A stretch of DNA of 64,000 nucleotides from JAAYXE01 sp964391195 (lineage in GTDB: Bacteria > Chloroflexota > Anaerolineae > Anaerolineales > UBA4823), in assembly GCA_964391195.1 (NCBI GenBank), contig CAYMLG010000023.1, positions 1 through 64,000 of the forward strand, read 5' to 3'. Made by a program: the position numbers and the translations under genes. The first letter of the stretch is position 1. The number at the start of each line of letters is the position of its first letter. Of this stretch, positions 61,768 to 64,000 are shown piece after piece. Below the pieces are notes generated by a model that had not been told where the DNA came from, made no database searches, and worked only from the letters and a program-made list of their open reading frames with translations.

Positions 61768-63812
61768 CGCACGAAAATTCCTTGGTGAGCTGCCTGGGCA
61801 ATCTCCCTGACCTCTTTCGCAGTGGCGCAGCTCAACGCCCGCTGAGCGAGGTCCCTCGCTTCCGTCATGGTCAGGGCGCGAATTTGGGCTTTTACGGTGG
61901 GGATAGCGGGGACGCTGACGCTGAGTTCGTCCACCCCCAGGCCCACCAGGATGGGCACGGCCAGGGGGTCGGCGCCCAGTTCGCCGCAGACTCCCACCCA
62001 TTTCCCGGCCTGGTGGGCGGCGTCGACCGTCCTGGCGATCAGCCGCAGCACCGCCGGGTGCAGCCCGTCCGACTTGCTGGCCAGGCTCGGGTGCATCCGG
62101 TCCATCGCCAGGGTATATTGCGTGAGGTCGTTGGTGCCGATCGAGAAGAAATCGACTTCGGCGGCAAACGCTTCCGCCACGAGCGCCGCGGAAGGCACCT
62201 CGATCATGATCCCCATTTCGACCGGCCCGGCGTTCAGCTCGAGGCGCAGCGCCTCCACCATGTCCCGCGCCTGCCGCCATTCGGCGATATCCGCTACCAT
62301 CGGGAACATGATCCGCAAGTGCCCGGATTGGCTGGCGCGCAGGATCGCCCGCAGTTGTTCGCGGAATAAATCTACTCTCGCCATGCACAGGCGGAGACCG
62401 CGTTCACCCAGGAATGGGTTTTCTTCCTGGGGCATCGGGATATAGGGCAGGGGCTTATCCCCGCCAATGTCCAGGGTGCGCACGATCACCGACAGGCCGC
62501 GCATCTCCCGGGCGATGCTGCTGTACACCTCGGTCTGCTCCCGCTCGCTGGGCGCGTCGGTCCGGTCCAGGAACAAGAACTCGGTGCGCAGCAGCCCGAC
62601 GGCTTCCGCCCCCATCTGCAGGGCATCCCGGGCGTCCTTCAGCCCGCCGATATTGGCTGCGACTTCGATGCGAGTCCCATCCAGGGTGACTGCCGGCTCG
62701 GCGGCTTTCTCCCGGGCGGCGGTTTTCAGAGCGTTCCACCTCTGTTCAGCCTGGCGCGCCGCTTCCACCGCCCCATCATCCGGCTCAACCGTCAGGGTGC
62801 CATCCGATCCGTTCAGGATGACCCGAGTCCCATCTTTTAGTTCCAGAATCCCCGATCCGGCGCCGACGACGGCCGGCAGCCCGACCGCCCGGGCGATGAT
62901 GGCAGTGTGCGAGGTAGGGCCGCCGGTCGCGGTGCAAAAGCCCAGCACCCTGCTCTGGTCGAGACCGGCCGTATCCGAAGGCGACAGTTCGCGCGCGATG
63001 ACGATCACCGGGTGATCGGGCAGGGCGTGCCCCGAATCGCTGTCCCCCACCAGGATGCGCAGCAGGCGGTAGCCGATATCGTGCAGGTCGGCGGCGCGGG
63101 CGGCAAGCAAGGGGTCTTTTAAAGCGGCGACCGCTTTCGCTCTCTCTTCGATCGTTTTTTGCCAGGCGAGTGCCGCGCTCTGCCCGGTTTGGATCCTCGC
63201 CAGCACGGCTTCCAGCAGCTCCGTGTCCTCGAGCAGTTCCAGGTGAACATCGAAGATAGCCGCTTCACTTTCATTGTGGCTGGAGAGCAACTGCTGGCGC
63301 AGGCGGAGAAGCTGGCCGCGGGCTTTTTCGATCGCCCGCTGCAAGCGAACCTGCTCCTCTTCCGGTGGGCCGCACTCTTCCTCTGAGACCGAGATTTCCG
63401 CTCGCTTCAACTGGTAAACCGGGCCCACCACGATTCCAGGCGCAGCGGGGACGCCGCTGATGGCGTTCTTCCCTTCCGGTTGCGCCTCGTCCGGGCGGTC
63501 TTGGGCAGCCACAGGAGCCGGGGCAGAGGCGGCCTCCGCTTGCGCCTCCCCTTCCCCCAGGCCGGAGCGGATGGCGGCCTCGATCTCCGCCAGGGCCGCG
63601 TCTTCATCTTCCCCGTCAACCAGCACGCGAATCTGGCTGCCACATTCCGCCCCCAGGGTGAGCATCGAGATCATGCTTTTCGCATTGGCCTTTTTATCAC
63701 CGTGCTCCACGCGGATATCGGCCTTGAACTGCTTCGCCAGGTTCACCAGGTATTTGGCAGGGCGGGCGTGCAGGCCGGTCGGGTTCTTTATCACTATTTC
63801 AAGTTCTTTCAT
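61764..63812 (-). CDS. ptsI: HPr-enzyme I fusion of the phosphotransferase system
   Basis: One 682-residue protein with HPr at the N-terminus and enzyme I behind it. HPr: His15 in NPTGLHARPA, and Ser46 at the regulatory position. A Pro/Ala-rich linker spans residues about 88-115. Enzyme I: the phosphohistidine His302 in GGPTSHTAII, then the PEP-binding barrel (LRTEFLFLDR, MPQEENPFLGERGLRLC, IMIEVPSAALVAE, GVCGELGADPLAVPILVGLGVDELSVS). The start at 63812 has GGAAG 7 bases before it. Separate HPr and EI genes are usual; fused forms occur with dedicated PTS or dihydroxyacetone kinase systems. The upstream gene runs out of the window. Confidence 0.92.
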   Translation of the reverse strand: MKELEIVIKNPTGLHARPAKYLVNLAKQFKADIRVEHGDKKANAKSMISMLTLGAECGSQIRVLVDGEDEDAALAEIEAAIRSGLGEGEAQAEAASAPAPVAAQDRPDEAQPEGKNAISGVPAAPGIVVGPVYQLKRAEISVSEEECGPPEEEQVRLQRAIEKARGQLLRLRQQLLSSHNESEAAIFDVHLELLEDTELLEAVLARIQTGQSAALAWQKTIEERAKAVAALKDPLLAARAADLHDIGYRLLRILVGDSDSGHALPDHPVIVIARELSPSDTAGLDQSRVLGFCTATGGPTSHTAIIARAVGLPAVVGAGSGILELKDGTRVILNGSDGTLTVEPDDGAVEAARQAEQRWNALKTAAREKAAEPAVTLDGTRIEVAANIGGLKDARDALQMGAEAVGLLRTEFLFLDRTDAPSEREQTEVYSSIAREMRGLSVIVRTLDIGGDKPLPYIPMPQEENPFLGERGLRLCMARVDLFREQLRAILRASQSGHLRIMFPMVADIAEWRQARDMVEALRLELNAGPVEMGIMIEVPSAALVAEAFAAEVDFFSIGTNDLTQYTLAMDRMHPSLASKSDGLHPAVLRLIARTVDAAHQAGKWVGVCGELGADPLAVPILVGLGVDELSVSVPAIPTVKAQIRALTMTEARDLAQRALSCATAKEVREIAQAAHQGIFVR

Positions 63813-63887
63813 CACTTCTTCCTTTGCCCGGTGGGAGCAGGGATCGATCCAACCGCGTGTGATCCGCCCGGGCGGATGGGTCCTCAT

Positions 63888-63914
63888 CCGGGAGGCGAAC
63901 CTGCTGCCTCCCGG
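63888..63914. other. Small hairpin upstream of ptsI
   Basis: CCGGGAGGC (63888-63896) / GCCTCCCGG (63906-63914), a 9-bp stem. A 12-base palindrome CCGCCCGGGCGG lies at 63864-63875. Both are in the 123-base spacer between ptsI and the partial gene upstream. Confidence 0.5.
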
Positions 63915-63935
63915 ACAAGACTACCCCTACCCCTC

Positions 63936-63998
63936 TCAGGCGGTGCTTTCTGCAGAAAGGCACCTTAGGATATCTTCAGGATCGGAAGTTTCGATCAA
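63936..63998 (-). CDS. C-terminal end of a gene cut by the window edge
   Basis: On the minus strand the frame entering at the right edge reads LIETSDPEDILRCLSAEST and stops with TGA at 63936-63938; the other two frames are closed within the first 25 bases. The composition is protein-like and the gene would be the one before ptsI in the operon, perhaps a PTS component. Only 20 residues are visible, so no family can be assigned. Confidence 0.4.
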   Translation of the reverse strand: MIETSDPEDILRCLSAESTA

Positions 63999-64000
63999 CA

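Noticed and set aside
61768..62388. N-terminal extension of the zinc dehydrogenase to 788 residues
   Set aside because: The extra part overlaps ptsI out of frame and is Arg/Gly-rich; the conserved start MTEKYQIYRQ is at 61767 with an ATGA overlap.

Overview
The window is a 64 kb piece of a draft, roughly 60% GC bacterial genome, joined across three runs of exactly 100 N (43267-43366, 49495-49594, 54140-54239). Gene content and style point to Chloroflexota, probably an Anaerolineae-type heterotroph; this is inference. Supporting signs are lipoproteins with Pro/Thr/Glu-rich linkers, LysM cell-envelope proteins, a dipeptide-type binding protein with rearranged domain order, sugar ABC transporters and strong T-poor hairpins between genes. 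No rRNA, tRNA, CRISPR array, phage or insertion sequence was recognised.

Layout. 1-3.9 kb: M50 protease, HD protein, prephenate dehydrogenase and a Kbl-type acyltransferase, then a small Cys-containing protein on the minus strand. 4.1-20.1 kb: a one-direction myo-inositol regulon of LacI repressor, IolC, IolB, IolD, an ABC importer (ATPase, permease and a binding protein carrying two nearly identical domains), a transaldolase-family protein, IolA/MmsA, IolE and two Gfo/Idh/MocA dehydrogenases. A shared palindrome around ACACGTGT lies at the lacI promoter and in the iolB leader. 20.2-24.4 kb: a dipeptide-type ABC importer (circularly permuted binding protein plus DppB and DppC, no ATPase genes). 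24.5-30.5 kb: housekeeping genes CoaE (fused to a GNAT-like domain), CdaA and CdaR for c-di-AMP, Der, signal peptidase I and a zinc-finger protein. 30.5-38.7 kb: Nudix hydrolase, LysM lipoprotein, FabF-FabH, FtsH, YgfZ and a FabL-type enoyl-ACP reductase. 38.7-47.7 kb: a minus-strand pair (phosphodiesterase, cyclase) and a plus-strand lactate/glycolate oxidation operon (LutA, LutB, LutC broken by a gap, GlcF, and a GlcD-GlcE fusion). 47.7-57 kb: accessory genes (ArsR-type regulator, LysM/M23 lipoprotein, alpha/beta hydrolase, DUF2254, GyrI-like protein, membrane endonuclease/phosphatase-like protein) interspersed with palindromic repeats. 57-64 kb: a protoglobin protein fused to two Rieske domains, then a minus-strand sugar-phosphate operon (HPr-EI fusion, sorbitol/sorbose-phosphate-type dehydrogenase, 1-phosphofructokinase family kinase).

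How it works together. The inositol cluster encodes import and conversion of inositol through inosose, trihydroxycyclohexane-dione, 5-deoxyglucuronate and 2-deoxy-5-ketogluconate-6-phosphate to acetyl-CoA. No IolJ aldolase is present, and the transaldolase-family protein is the obvious candidate for that step. Points most worth a second look are the tandem-duplicated and the circularly permuted binding proteins, the protoglobin-Rieske-Rieske fusion, the missing IolJ, the LacI operator pair and a family of short palindromic intergenic repeats.
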